A stretch of 64,000 nt of DNA from Arachis hypogaea (Eukaryota; Streptophyta; Magnoliopsida; Fabales; Fabaceae). Positions 11,394 to 24,058 of this stretch are shown in pieces (positions within the stretch are counted from its first letter, which is position 1; the number at the start of each line of letters is the position of its first letter). Location of the stretch: the NCBI RefSeq assembly GCF_003086295.3, contig NC_092053.1, positions 87,109,671 through 87,173,670 on the forward strand, given 5' to 3'. The notes under the pieces were generated by a model that did no database searches, was not told the DNA's origin, and saw nothing but the letters and a program-made list of their open reading frames with translations. A program made the position numbers and the translations under genes.

Positions 11394-13934
11394 TTGATCT
11401 TTGACATCAAGAAAACATCACGCAACAGAGAATTGATGTGGCTGCAGAAAGCAAATAAACAATTGAATTCACATAACATGACTATAACTGGTGCTCACGG
11501 GACACTCATCTTAAAAGCCTAGTCCACTTCCAACCCAACTATGGGACGTGCTTTTCAGAGTTTATATATTAGATTCTCTTTCTCTTTCTCTAATTTCTCA
11601 CTATAATATCAATTAATTCATTTCTTTTTTCATTTCAACCAATTAACACTATTATTTTGGGATGTACTTTTATTCTAAATTATTATCATTCTGATTTAAT
11701 GATTGGTTTTATCTATCGTTAATGTTCAAATTATATGTGTATATGAACAACTCTAAAAAGGGAAAAAAGATTAATTTAGTGTACTACTACTACAAGTGCA
11801 GCAAATGTTATATCACGAAGGAGTAATTTAGTGTACTACTACTACTTTTGCATAGCTAGCAGGGTCAACCAGCTACTTTTCTTCTCCAAAACCAAAAGAA
11901 GGGCTCAATATTTGATCTTTAGAAGCTCTCCAATGGCAGTATATTAAGAAACCAGTCAAAAGAAGCCACACATAGACAATCAAAACTTCACAAATATTGA
12001 AAATGCACATAAAATTTTGAATTTGTATAAAATTCTATATTTTTGCAACTGTCACCATTCACAGAACAGCAAATATCATAGTAAAGATTGTCTATAAACA
12101 ACTTACCAAGCGTAACCTCGCTTCTGGAAAGGTGGTGCCTCCTGCAGTGTGAAGGGAAGTACCTCGAGTCGATTTCCTGGCAGCTGTATTTCTCGCCTGT
12201 AATTGTCTATAGGCATCAGTGTCCCAACGTCTCATCAATTCACCGATAACTTCTGGTGGGATCCAATATGGACGGGCACCTTTTTTGCGAATGGCATGGA
12301 GCATACCTCGCAAGCGCTTGGCAGCCCTAAACCTCCAAGCTTGATAGATATCATCCTCTTCCGTATCAATAATGTCAAAGCATTTCTATTTTAAAAAAAT
12401 CCCCTTCTGTATCAATAATGAGACTTAGGTATTGTAGTTTTAATCATTGGAATAAAAAAAATCACATTTTACAATATCACTTAAAATAAATGTTAAAATT
12501 GTTGAGACAAAAACACTGCCAAAGTAACTAGTAAGTATACTACTAGTAATATATCACATACCATAAAAGCTAAGATTACTTTTTTAGTGATAGAAGAAGA
12601 AAAGTTCTATTAGCAAGAGGGTCTATGATAGTTCTATTAGCAAGAGCCACAAATTCAAAATAGTAATCAGTTAGTTAAAGGCTTTTCTGCTATGATTATA
12701 ACACAGCAAATGTCACTCTGCACTATTTGAATATATCCAATTATCATTATTTACTTGAATTTGCAATTTTGCATTATGGATACCTATTTATTTTTTTCCC
12801 CTCTCAAAAGTCATCTAATTTAATCCTATAACTAAATAAAGGACTCTGCTGTAATTTCATCAAATTTAAGGAGAATTTAATGTATTGAAGCAATTTAATA
12901 TACAGTTTTATAATCTTAATAGTAAGATACAAAAGCTAAAACCCTACTCCCACAAGTAACACCACATTTGATCTCATTTAGAAGTGAAGAAAAAGTTTAG
13001 TAGAACAATAAAGAAATAAGAGTCCAGTTTTGGTTTTAAGAACTATTAATCAGATGTGAATGGGTATGTCTAATCATTTCTATGAACAAAACTCAATAAA
13101 CAAATAGGACCCTTTCCCCCTTTCTATCTTTCTCTAACTGCATGCCCATATTCATTAACTTATTTTTTTTATCATTCTATTGGACATTGAACATTAAGCT
13201 AAAAAATAAGAATATAAAACACAGATATCAACATATCATACATAATGAGCAAAGCCAAAGTAGATGCAAGAAGGCAGAATATATAGAATATAAGGGGACA
13301 GTATAATATTCTATGAGATATAAACAAGGTAGATAAAATTTACCCTCCACTCAGTCCACCATATTTTTCGAGTATCATCATCTGCCTCATCAAAACTCAG
13401 ACAAGGCTTGTTGTAGTTTTCCTTAAAAACCTGAGAGATATGCTTCAATCCAGGCTTAGGTGGGTGCCAACTACATAAAAAAAAATGATAAAGACATATT
13501 ACTTAGTAAAAATGAGACATGTTATTCATAAAATTTAAAGCAAATAACAAACCATTTGGCACCATCATATCTAAGCTTGGGAGCACTCGTGCTGGAGTGA
13601 CCAGTGGCAGTGGATGTTCCTTGACCCTGAGCATCTTGGGTACTATTAGATGTGGTTTGTCTTTCCCCACAAGATCCTGCTAGATTAGGAGCTACAATAG
13701 CTGGATCACTCTGCACACCATGTGAGGCAGTGTTGGAAGGTTCATTGGCTTGTTGAGTCCATGATCTTGGCACACCCGGAGTAGGCATCATGTGTATCTG
13801 AGGCTCCTGACGGGAGGGGGTAGTAGTAGCAATAGGTGGTTGTCTCCCATTGGTTGGAGCAGTCGTGTCGGATGATGACCCAACGAGAGAGTATGGATCC
13901 GCATGCAAGTCAAGAGGGTGACCAGTAGAAAGCC

Positions 13935-14002
13935 TAGGCCTCCCCCTTCGGCCTCGGCCACGGCCACGGCCACGGCCACGGCCACGGCCACGGCCACGGC
14001 CA
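13935..14002 (-). repeat. Hexamer repeat (CGGCCA)n coding for Arg-Gly
   Basis: About nine CGGCCA units, reading GGCCGT/GGCCGTG on the coding strand, encode an RG run at the TNPA N-terminus. It is likely slippage-prone. RG-rich tails commonly bind nucleic acids; that role is inferred. Confidence 0.85.
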
Positions 14003-14257
14003 CGACCGCGATCTCCGTCTCTACCAACCATATCCTGTACGCATTAAAATAAGCAAGTTATTATCCATAACATAACCGATACAAGATATATGAATTAACA
14101 AATTAACAAATTTATTAAAAATATGCAATTAAAGTAAAATCAGCTAGTAGTGTCATCATCTAGTAGTAAAAAGCAGCGTGTTTTGGGAGATATGCCACAA
14201 ATGAGTGAAATTGGGTAAATTAACAAATTTGCAAACTAAGAATTTACAACTAAAACC

Positions 14258-17200
14258 TCAATCCGAGAATTCTGAACTTCCATCATCATCAATGTAAGCA
14301 TCATCGTCATCATAGTTCTCAATGTCATCGTCCTCCTCATTATTTACGTTAGGAACCTGGAGGTCAGCTACTTGAAGTTGTATCATATCAACATCTCCTG
14401 ACGTAGATGCTAATGATGGTGGAAACTCAGTTTCTGAAATGATCCTAGCATGTGGAGGCTCATCATTCTGATACACCTCGGTTTCAGATTCATTTTGTGC
14501 CTCCTCCATTATTTTTCGTGGTTTACATGTAATCACAACCTTCCAATTAGACTTACAGCCTTGTGGATATGGCATGTAATACACTTGTCTAGCTTTTTGC
14601 GCAAGGATGAATGGATCGTAACTCCCATATCTCCTAGTGGGTAATACTTCAATTATTTTGTAGTCTTTGTGTCTACGCGTTCCTCGAGGCCTGGTAGGGT
14701 CATACCACTCACAGTAAAACAAGGTGACTCTTAAACTAACAAGACTTGGATATTCAATAATCAAAATCTCTTTAAGAGTGCCGTACCAATCAGATGCATC
14801 ATTCCCTCCATCACCTTTAACATATATGCCTGTATTATCTGTCTTCTTTCCAGATGCATGCTCAGGAGTATGAAATCTATACCCGTTAACCTTGAACATA
14901 CCAACACTCGTGGCCCTAGTTTTTGGCCTGAATGCTAAACTCAATAAATGAGGACAAGTTATGCCATTACTGGGATTTTTTACCTGATTTTGTCAAACAA
15001 AACATAGTATTTAGAAAAACAAGATTTACTTTTACATATTTTGATACAGTCAACAAAATGTAAAAACTTACATGCTCATGGAACCATGATGGAAAGTTGG
15101 ATAAAGAATTATTGCTCCCATGGATCTGCTCGTATTTACTTCTAAATGTATCGACTTCAGGACAATTCAACAAGATATGTAAGTGAGCGGCTTTCATTTC
15201 CATACTAGTTAACCATTTGTCTTTGTTGGCTCCCCCAGGAACACCCGGTTGATCAAAAATAGAAAGGGTAGGCTCAGATGAACTTACACCACCATCATCA
15301 TTTCGATTCGGCCTTGTTCTCTTAGACATGACATGTGGCTCAAAGTAATAAGAACAATAACTTGATGTCTCTCTAGCCAGGTATGCTTGACAAATTGAAC
15401 CCTCTACTCTAGCCCGATTCTTCACTGATCTCTTATACGTGCCTATTTCACACTCAAATGGATACATCCACCTATACTGAGCTGGTCCACAAACACGTGC
15501 CTCATATGCCAAGTGAACTGGTAGATGCTCCATTACGTCGAAAAAGGCAGGTGGAAAAATTCTTTCTAACTTGCACAAAATAACAGGAATATTAGCTTTC
15601 ATTTGTACAAGATCGCTAACCCGAAGAGTAGATGAACAAAGGTCCCTAAAATATTGACTTATTTCGGTCAACGGTTTCCACACGTGGTCTGGCAACTCTT
15701 TGAAGGCTAACGGAAGCAAACATTCCATAAATACATGACAATCATGAGTTTTCATCCCAAACAATTTTCCTCCCTTGACATCAACACACCTTTGTAAATT
15801 TGAAACATATCCATCTGGCATTTTCAACTCTTGTACCCATTTACAAACATTTTTTCGTTGTTGGAGTGTCAAGACATAGTTGCCCTTAGGCTTTGCCCAA
15901 TGACCTTCGCGTACCTGCACCAAATTCAAATCTGGTCGCTTACAAAGCACAGCCATGTCTAACGTTGCCTTTTCATTGTCTTTTGTTCTTTCAGTATCCA
16001 TAACGGTATTCATTATGTTATCAAAAACATTCTTCTCAATATGCATTAGATCCAAACAATGACGAACCAAATGATCTTTCCAATATGGGAGATCCCAAAA
16101 TATACTCCTTTTGGTCCAATTGTGTTCCACCCCATATCCGCTCAATCTCACTTGTCCTCCTGTGTCAACTATTTTAGGATAGTGTCTAACTCTTTCCCAG
16201 ACCTGTTCGCCACTAAGCCTAATAGGAGGTTCTTCATCCTCCTCAACATTCTTCTTAAAACCAACTTTATTATGCCTATAAGGATGACCTTCAGGTAAAT
16301 ATCTCCTGTGACAGTCAAACCACGAATTCTTTCCGCTATAATCTAACCAAAAGGCCTTGGTATCCTCCATGCATAATGGACATGCTAATCTTCCCCCTGT
16401 ACTCCAACCAGACAACATTCCATAAGCAGGAAAATCAATAATTGTCCACATTAATGCAGCCTTTAACTGAAAATTCCTCTTGCTATGAATGTCGTATGTT
16501 AGGACGCCTTCATCCCATAACTCTTTAAGTTCATCTATCAATGGTTGAAGATAAACATCAATTTTTGCTTTGGGATTTTCTTTTCCGGGTATGATGCACG
16601 TTAGGAACAAAAAAGGGTCTTTATACACATATGAGGTGGAAGGTTATAAGGGGTAACTATAACAGGCCAACAAGAGTACAGTGTGCTAAAATGAACATTA
16701 GGAGAAAACCCATCAGAACAAAGTCCAAGTCTAACATTACGCGGTTCGCTTGCAAAATGAGGATGCTTGGTATCAAAATGTTTCCATGCTTCACCATGGG
16801 AAGGATGTGTCATCACGTCGTCATTTCTGCGATTTTGGTGATGCCACAACATATGAGGGGCAGTACTCATTGATGCATACAACCTTTGTAGCCTTGGAAT
16901 CAATGGCAAATAATGCATTCTTTTATATGGCACCTCTTTATTTTTTCCCTTCCTAGGCTTAAATCTCTGCTCCCTACAAAATTTACATTGTCTAAGATCT
17001 TTGTCCTCTTTGTAATATATCATACAACCATTGACACAACAATCTATCTTAACCTCCTTAAACCCAAGTTGGGAAACAATTTTCTTAGCTTCATAGTAAT
17101 TAGCAGGAATTTCATTTGGAGTTGTTTGCATTTCTCTAAACAAAGTTGCCCACTGGTCAAAAGATCCCTGGGATTGGTTTCCCTCTGATTTTATACTCAG

Positions 17201-17722
17201 CATCCTACTGGCAAGTGACAATCGTGAATGGATACAATTTTCCCACAAGGGTTTACTAACTGAATCTAAGAGGTCATAAAATCTTTTAGCATCTCGATTT
17301 GGTTCCTCCACTGTTGGTTGCATGTACATGTGAAACTCAGGTTGCAAAGCATCAACAACCATCTCATGATAACGATCAAAATTTTCTTCCCATGTAACAT
17401 CACCTAATTCAGAGCTACTTTCAATATCTTCTTCTATCCTAATCTGATTCTCTGTGGGTATCTCTTCTCCATGCTCTGTCCAAACCCAATAATTAGGTTT
17501 AAACCCATGAGTATATAGATCAATCTTAATGTCGATCAACTGTTTAAACGTCCCACATTGACATCTGGAACATGGACACCTAACTAAACCTCCTCTGAGA
17601 AATTCATCAATTCTAGTACACGCATCCACAAATTCATTTACCCCTTTAATAAAACTAGGTTTAAGACCCCGCCTCTGATCATACGTTCTATCATACATCC
17701 AACTTCGGTTCTGGTTTTCCAT
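14258..17722 (-). pseudogene. TNPD-like CACTA transposase (Tnp2 family), one frameshift
   Basis: Two exons, 15072-17722 and 14258-14983, are joined by an 88-bp GT-AG intron. The ATG at 17722 is preferred over 17767 because the family starts close to the SWMYDR motif. Domain order: Transposase-associated domain (residues 5-70, with cysteines RCPCSRCQC), Tnp2 core (HPSHGEAWKHFD, NVRLGLCSDGFSP, then the AYGMLSGWSTGG region), a DUF4218-like segment (GMKTHDCHVFMECLLP...) and DUF4216 (FKVNGYRFHT...SWYG-like DWYGTLKEI) in the last exon. A one-base frameshift near 16620, within the Tnp2 core, separates the two long frames, which overlap by 28 bp. Without it the gene would be close to full length. TNPD-type proteins catalyse CACTA excision and integration. 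Confidence 0.92.
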
Positions 17723-17767
17723 TATTAATGAATTTAATTTCCTACATATCAAAGGGATAATATTCAC

Positions 17768-18777
17768 TTTTTATTTTTTTTTCAACGAGAAACCACAACA
17801 AATAAAAGTCTTATCATGAATATAATTTATACTTCCACCATGAATGGTTTACACAAACAAGCATATATAAATAAGTATAGATAAGCATGCATAATAATTT
17901 AACAGAGATAATAAAGATGAAGATAAATTAAAACTCAATATTTTAACAGAAATAATAAATAAATAAAAAAGTAGAAGGTTAAACCTTGAATAGCTTTTTT
18001 GGAAGTCTTAAGCTCTACCAATACTCAATCTCTTCTTCAACTCCTTTCTGTTATGAATTCTGTCAGTTTTGTAGAAGATGATTATCAAAATTAAACTCTA
18101 ATAATGATAATCATATGTATTATCGTATTAAGTAATACAATTCTTTAAATTTATTTAAACATGAGAGATATTTAAATATTAAATTACTTTTTTAAAAAAG
18201 AAAAAACTTACCCAAACAAATACTATACCCTAAACAGAGAATGAAACACTTATTTAACTTCAAAAAAAAAATTTCAAACACTTTAATAAGACCAAACTCT
18301 TATTTAACCCAATTTTATTTTGGTTTTCCTTTTCCCTTTTGGGTCTTAAAACTTGAGTGCTTTTTTTTTTTTGTTCAGGGACACTTGAGTGCTTGATCCA
18401 ATTCCAATACGAGGTGGTTTAGTTAATCTTTAAGTTGGGTTTGTTTTTGGTTCACAAATCCAACATGGACTTAATTTTGTTAAAGAGGAAAAGAGGGTGT
18501 TCTGAAAATGGCCCATATTACGCTGGGGAACAAAAAACTAAACTTGGCCCCATCCACATGATACCTTCAGTGCCGATTATGGGTTAACAAATACACATTT
18601 GTATCATCTGATCCATACCAAAATAATGAAACCTGTACCAGAAAATTTTATTCTAAACATTTACTAATTAAAAATATTACAATAACTACAATAACTTGCT
18701 TCCTTTTTCTCTTCATTCATAATTTCTTGCTTTTTTCACTGCCAATCAAATCCAACACACACCACATCACTAGCTCT
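17768..18777. other. Non-coding stretch upstream of TNPD inside the CACTA element
   Basis: AT-rich, no supported ORF. It would lie in the 5' untranslated or intronic part of the minus-strand transposase transcript. Confidence 0.5.
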
Positions 18778-18779
18778 AT

Positions 18780-19366
18780 ATATATATATATCTTGCTATC
18801 ACAATTCAAGTCTCTCTGACAATCTAATCCTTAAGGACATAGGCAATTCAAGACACAAGAGTGTGCCTCAGGTGCTTAATATATTTATTTCTTTACTTTT
18901 CCATTAAGGTTATAAATTTATAAACTTACTTTATAGTGTGAATTAAAAGCAAAATTATTATCATGCAGATAGCGCTAAGATGGATACATGAGCAAGGGGT
19001 AACCCCCATTGTGAGAAGCTTCAACAGGGAGAGGATGAGACAAAACCTTGAAATATTTGACTGGGAATTAAGCAAAGAAGAATCAGAAAAAATCAGCCAG
19101 ATTCTACAGTGTAGGATGTTTAAAGGAGAAGCCTTTGTATCAGAAAATGGGCCATACAAGTCGCTGGAAGAACTCTGGGATGATGATTCGTGAAAAAGTA
19201 TTAATCGTTCTTAATTCGCAGCACTATAATCTCTCATTCAAATAAATAATGTAATAATTTCACTCGTATTCAACTCCATTAATCCACGGACTTTTTATTT
19301 ATATAAATTAAATAATATTTACTAAAATATATATATATCTTGCTATCACAATTCAAGTCTCTCTGA
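18780..19366. repeat. 40-bp direct repeats flanking the captured gene fragment
   Basis: 18780-18819 and 19327-19366 share an apparently identical string ending ATCACAATTCAAGTCTCTC, preceded by (TA)n, on the two sides of the aldo-keto-reductase fragment. Confidence 0.85.
18824..19193 (+). pseudogene. Captured 3' fragment of an aldo-keto reductase (chalcone-reductase/AKR4 type)
   Basis: Two exon pieces are recognisable. 18824-18871 encodes ILKDIGNSRHKSVPQ. After a 97-bp intron with GT and AG ends, 18969-19193 encodes IALRWIHEQGVTPIVRSFNR through the C-terminus ENGPYKSLEELWDDDS and a stop. These match the last two exons of plant AKR4 enzymes, most like NAD(P)H-dependent 6'-deoxychalcone synthase, which acts with chalcone synthase in legume isoflavonoid synthesis. 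RSFNRERM lies in the cofactor-binding loop. The catalytic Asp-Tyr-Lys-His part is missing, so it cannot be an active enzyme. It lies antisense to the transposase genes and looks like transduplicated host sequence. Confidence 0.85.
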
Positions 19367-21554
19367 GAATTCCTTTGGTTCTTAGATATGCCCTTCTTCT
19401 ACCTGTTGGGGGTTGTTGAGTGAAGTAATAATTTAATGTTGATTCATGGCAATGACTATGGCTCTAAACAGGGTTTATAAAGAAGAAATAATTTAATGAT
19501 AAAATGGCAGGATCTAGTAACAAGACACCTAAAAAAAACTATATAAAAACAGTTTCCCATTTTCTATCATTAACTATTTCTAATGGCAATAAGCTTAACA
19601 ACCTGAGTTGTTCATGCTATTAGCCTAGATAAATTGTAACAAATACACCCACGATGAAGTGCAGCAGTGCAGCAGAGTATTATACTAATACAGATGACAA
19701 TGCTTATCAAATCCACATATCATTTTTGAATCTAAGCCATACCTGTGATCAAGAGCCCGACAATCACAGTCCTTGCAGAAATAATAGGAATAAGGAACTA
19801 TTTGTAGAAACTGAACCTGCATAATGGCATTCTACGTGAATTATATCCATGATGAGATATAAAACTTAGCTTTCAGTCTTCCACCAAACAGCTTATAGGA
19901 GGAGTTTTTCCTTGATAAATTATATAAAAAAAGCAAAATAGATGGTAGCCCAAAAAGATTCTAGTGTTACCAGAGAATACAGCTCTCCAACACGGTTCTG
20001 CAGGAGAGTGCTACTAAGCGCCCATCTGTATGAAGAGTCTAAGGCAAGAAAAGCTTTTGCAGTGTTACAGTGTCGCGACTTTATGTAGTGTGCAGTAGAT
20101 AAGGATTTGTGATTACATGCAGTGCAAGAAAAGCCACCAAGTATGGCCACAGGACGGGTAGGAGCAGTTGGGCAAATCCATTTTATCTGCACCATATCAT
20201 ATTATAAGATTAAGAAACATTTTATGATACCATATTATATTACTTATCTAAATATTATAGACCTAGCTAGGGAGAGTATTATACTAGAGAAGCAATTAAG
20301 AAAGTCTCAAATGGAGTGAAGGAATAAATATTCTTACATTTGAAAGTGGAAGAGTTTCCAGGAGCTGAGATGAGCTGCAAACAAAACAAACTCAAATTCT
20401 AGAAATCACAGGTTTCCTTACATAAGTTACTACTCAAACTCAGCCATGCATTTTATTCTTAATTTTCAATAGAGAAACAAGATAAGCATTAGCCAGAGGA
20501 GAGGTAAAAAGTTATCAAAAAATTAAGACATCATATAATGTTAGAAGAAGTGAATCAGCTTTATTATACGAATTTCAGTCTCTTAGCTTTTATTTTTGCT
20601 TGATTTTTCTGAGTATTATTGTACCATCTGCTTCTTTAGATTTTGCAAAACTGTTATAATGGTTTGGTTTGGTTTGGTGTTTCCAAATCATAAGATAGAT
20701 ACAGAGAGAGAATCAAAGAATATTTGCTAACCAAATTGAAAACTTAAACTTAATCAAGAGAGAGCTATTAGCCTACTAATATTTAGTATTTACTAGTCGA
20801 TCTAACTACTGTGCATGCTAGTTTTTGGGTCAAAATCTTAAATTCCTAGCACATTTTTAGCAAAATATCAACAACTGAGATAACTGCAACAATTATTGGG
20901 TGTTCAGTTCAGCATTACAAATTCCCTCCTTCCATATGTTTTGTCAATCAATAAACAAACTAAATTAAAAATCTAAATTTAAAACCTAATTACTAAATCA
21001 TCCATTAAAAACCAATCAACAAACTAATTATCTAAAATATGAAATCCCAAATCAACAAATTAATTAGCTAGGTAGGGGAGCAGGAGAGCAGGTAACTCAC
21101 CCTCACCAGGCCATTGGATAAGCACGAGCTAGCAGCGACGGCAAGTAGAACCAGCGACAATGGCGAAGGGAACTTCGGAACCAGCGACGATAAGGGTTTT
21201 CAAATTACGTGCTCCTGCCTGTCATCCTTGACAACATTCAATTCTTATCAAATGCATGTTCGATCAAATAACTTATGAATAAACCCTAAACAAAGAAGAA
21301 AGAATGGAAACTGACCCTCGCTGGAGTTCTACCTCGCTGAAAACCCTTGGTTTGAGTAAGGCGTCGGAGTAGGGTTTATGGTTGAGAGAGAGTGTGTGTT
21401 GAGGAGCGCCGGCGAAGCAACCGTGACGGAGCGGCGACGGCAGTGGAGAATGACGCGGGTTGGTGCTGAAATGGGGATTTTGGGGTAAAAGGAAATTGTG
21501 TTTCTGAATTCTCTGGACGCGGGAAGTGTTTTGGGTAAGTGTTTTTTAATGATA
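19367..21554. other. CACTA internal non-coding region with G+C-rich transcribed-leader-like segment
   Basis: No supported ORF. 21090-21480 is richer in G+C than its surroundings, with CGGCGACGG-type strings. It lies at the start of the minus-strand transcription unit, so it may be the 5' exon and promoter region of the transposase transcript; this is inferred. Confidence 0.4.
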
Positions 21555-21943
21555 AAAATCTACGGCAGATTTGTCGATTTTAAATTAAAAACAATCGACA
21601 CTCAATGCGTCTATTTTATATATTAAATCTATACCATTTATTTGGTTTTAGAAAACGATCTAGACCGTTAAAATTTATCGACGGCAATTGTTGTCGATAT
21701 TTTAATTAATAAAATCGACGCCGTTTTCGTCGATTTTAAAATAAAATTATTTTCAGCCCCAAGTTCGTCGATAATGTGACGATAATATTATGTACCATAA
21801 CATTATCGACGACCTGGCCATCGATTTTAATATTTTATTTTTAATTATTTTTTTCTAGCAATATCGACAGCAAGCCGTTGATAAATATCGACGGCAGAAA
21901 TAGCCATCGATTTTTAGCGTCGAAAAAAACGTTTTTTCTAGTA

Positions 21944-21946
<3 letters not shown>
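21555..21946. repeat. Right subterminal repeats and terminal inverted repeat of CACTA
   Basis: Repeated AAAATCGAC, TCGACGGC and GTCGAT words mirror the left end. The element ends at 21946 in TTTTTTCTAGTAGTG. Confidence 0.88.

Positions 21947-22001
<55 letters not shown>
21947..22001. repeat. (AT)n microsatellite at CACTA right border
   Basis: About 55 bp of alternating AT directly abutting the transposon end; a shorter (TA)n abuts the left end. Confidence 0.95.
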
Positions 22002-22002
<1 letters not shown>

Positions 22003-22121
22003 TATACTTAATATTTATATAATCTTATATTTATATATAGGGAGGGTATATTGTTATGGTATATTGTAAAATTTAAAAACAAATCTCAAAATAGAAATTG
22101 AATTCAACATTCAAAATTTAT

Positions 22122-24058
22122 AAGGGTAGTGTGACAAGTGTTTAGAAAGAGAGTAATTGAAGAGACAAGATTTGACATGTTAATGTTGCAAGTAAAATGT
22201 AATGTATTTTATCTTATGTAACATGTAAATAATGTATTGATTAAATAGGCTAATTATATTTATGTTAATTAATTATTAAAGATAATATTGGACCTTGTAT
22301 GATTTTTTTATTTTTGGACTTTTTGAATGTACGCGCTCTCTCCCCAAAAATATTAACTTTACACACAAAAATTTATTAATATTTAATTATTTTATTAATA
22401 TATACCTTTTTTTCTTTTTTGATGACTTAGATATATTCAGTTTCACAAATATAAAAATGTATTTACATATTTTAACCAACAAAAAATATATAATTTTACG
22501 TATATACATACATTTAAATTAACGGTAATATTTATACATATTTAATTTAAATATTATATCAATATATCTGTCAATATTATTCTGGGTATATATAGATATT
22601 TATAAAAAATATTATTCAAACACCATATATTCTTGACATCTTATAAAAATAGTTCGTTATTAATTATTTATATATTTAAATTTTTTTAATTAATGAAACA
22701 ATAAAAAATTATATTTAATTATTTAAAAAATATTGATGTCAAAATAGCATTTGTAATACTGCCATTTTTGTGGTGCAGAAAGAGAGAATATATATTTTGG
22801 GAGAGTTGATTTTTTTTAAGAATGAAAATTGTAATAAAAAATTTTGCTTTTTGTTATAAAGGAAAATTAAAAATAAATTTAATTTTAATGTAGTGTTAGT
22901 ATAAAATAATTTTATATTTACATCTAATGACGTAACACTACATTAAAATTTTTTATAAACGATGTTTATTGTCATCCAAAAGACCAAATATAATTACACG
23001 ACTGTGTAAAACACATTTTACACTATTAATACATCAAAATTAAACTCACTAAAAAATGTGCACCCAAAATTTGTATAACACCAGACAAATTATATTTTAC
23101 TGGTGTTATACAAATTTTGGGTGCACATATTTTTAGTGAGTTTAATTTTGATATATTGACAGTGTAAAATGTGTTTTACACAGTCGTGTAATTATATTTG
23201 GTCTTTTGGATGATAATTCACACCGTCTATAAAAAGTAATTATTTTTGTTAATGTAGTGTTACGCATTAGATATAAATATAAAATTATTTTATACTAACA
23301 CTACATTAAAATTAAATTTATTTTTAATTTCCCATTATAACAAAAAGCAAAATTTTTTATTACAATTTTCATTCTTAAACAAAAATCAACTGTTCCAAAA
23401 TATATATTCTCTCTTTCTGCATCATAAAAATGGCAGTATTACAAATGCTATTTTGACATCAATATTTTTAAATAATTAAAGATAAAATTTTTTTGTTTTA
23501 TTAATTAAAAAATTTAAATATATAAATAATTAATAATAAACTATTTTTATAAGATGTCAAGAATATGTGGTGTTTGAATAATATTTTTTTATAAATATCT
23601 ACATGTATCCAGAGTAATATTGACAGATATATTGATATAATATTTAAATTAAATATATATAAATATTACCGTTAATTTAAATGTATGTAAATACGTAAAG
23701 TAATATATTTTTTGTTGGTTAAAATATGTAAATATAATTTTATATTTGTGAATCTGAATATATCTAAGTCATAAAAAAAAGGAATATATTAAAATAAATA
23801 AATATTAATAAATTTTTGTGTGTAAAGTTAATATTTTTGGAGAGAGAGAGAGCATACATTCAAAAAGTCCAAAAATAAAAAAATCATACATGGTCCAATA
23901 TTATTTTTAATAATTAATTAACATAAATATAATTAGCCTATTTAATCAATACATCGTTTACATATTACATAAGACAAAATACACTACATTTTACTTGCAA
24001 CATGTCAAATCTTATATCTTCAATTACTCTCTTTCTAAACACTTGTCACACTACCCTT
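22122..24058. mobile_element. Foldback element: ~0.96-kb inverted repeat with 15-nt loop
   Basis: The left arm 22122-23084 starts AAGGGTAGTGTGACAAGTG. The right arm 23100-24058 is its reverse complement, ending CACTTGTCACACTACCCTT. The loop is 23085-23099. The arms match over almost their full length with scattered differences. No ORF or transposase is present and I see no clear target duplication. It could be a foldback or long-TIR non-autonomous DNA element. If transcribed it would form a long double-stranded RNA. Confidence 0.88.

Larger units (their letters stand above)
9622..14031 (-). pseudogene. TNPA-like CACTA transposase gene (Transposase_24, Ptta/En/Spm family), five exons
   Basis: Exons can be built with GT-AG introns and conserved frame: 13553-14031, 13344-13470, 12107-12385, 10345-10452 and 9622-10248. 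The N-terminus is an RG dipeptide run from a CGGCCA hexamer repeat. The middle carries the family hallmarks: LKHISQVFKENYNKPCLSFDEA, WR-FRAAKRLRGMLHAIRKKG, and a segment reading RMDEFFEHTHTRKEDRTQWV. The C-terminal part has a charged coiled coil (LRERIIILNRKVEQHAAKYR). A TAG at 9853-9855 interrupts exon 5 in frame; the same frame runs on for 76 residues to an acidic tail. In En/Spm, TNPA binds the subterminal repeats and brings the ends together. The splice model is inferred by eye. Confidence 0.85.
8752..21946 (-). mobile_element. CACTA (En/Spm) DNA transposon, complete, 13.2 kb
   Basis: The left end reads TACTACAAGAAACG (first C changed to T) and the right end, reverse-complemented, CACTACTAGAAAAA, both versions of the plant CACTA terminal inverted repeat. 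Both ends carry dense subterminal copies of AAAATCGAC/GTCGAT words. Flanking bases are ATA on each side, a possible 3-bp target duplication, but the site is a (TA)n run so this is weak. Inside are a TNPA-like and a TNPD-like gene, both transcribed from the right end, and a captured host gene fragment. Both transposase genes carry one disabling change in this sequence. Confidence 0.92.

Noticed and set aside
16059..17188. Plus-strand ORFs opposite TNPD
   Set aside because: Shadows of the conserved Tnp2 coding strand.
18963..19193. A complete small aldo-keto reductase gene
   Set aside because: Only the last exons are present; the catalytic domain is missing and the fragment sits inside a CACTA element.
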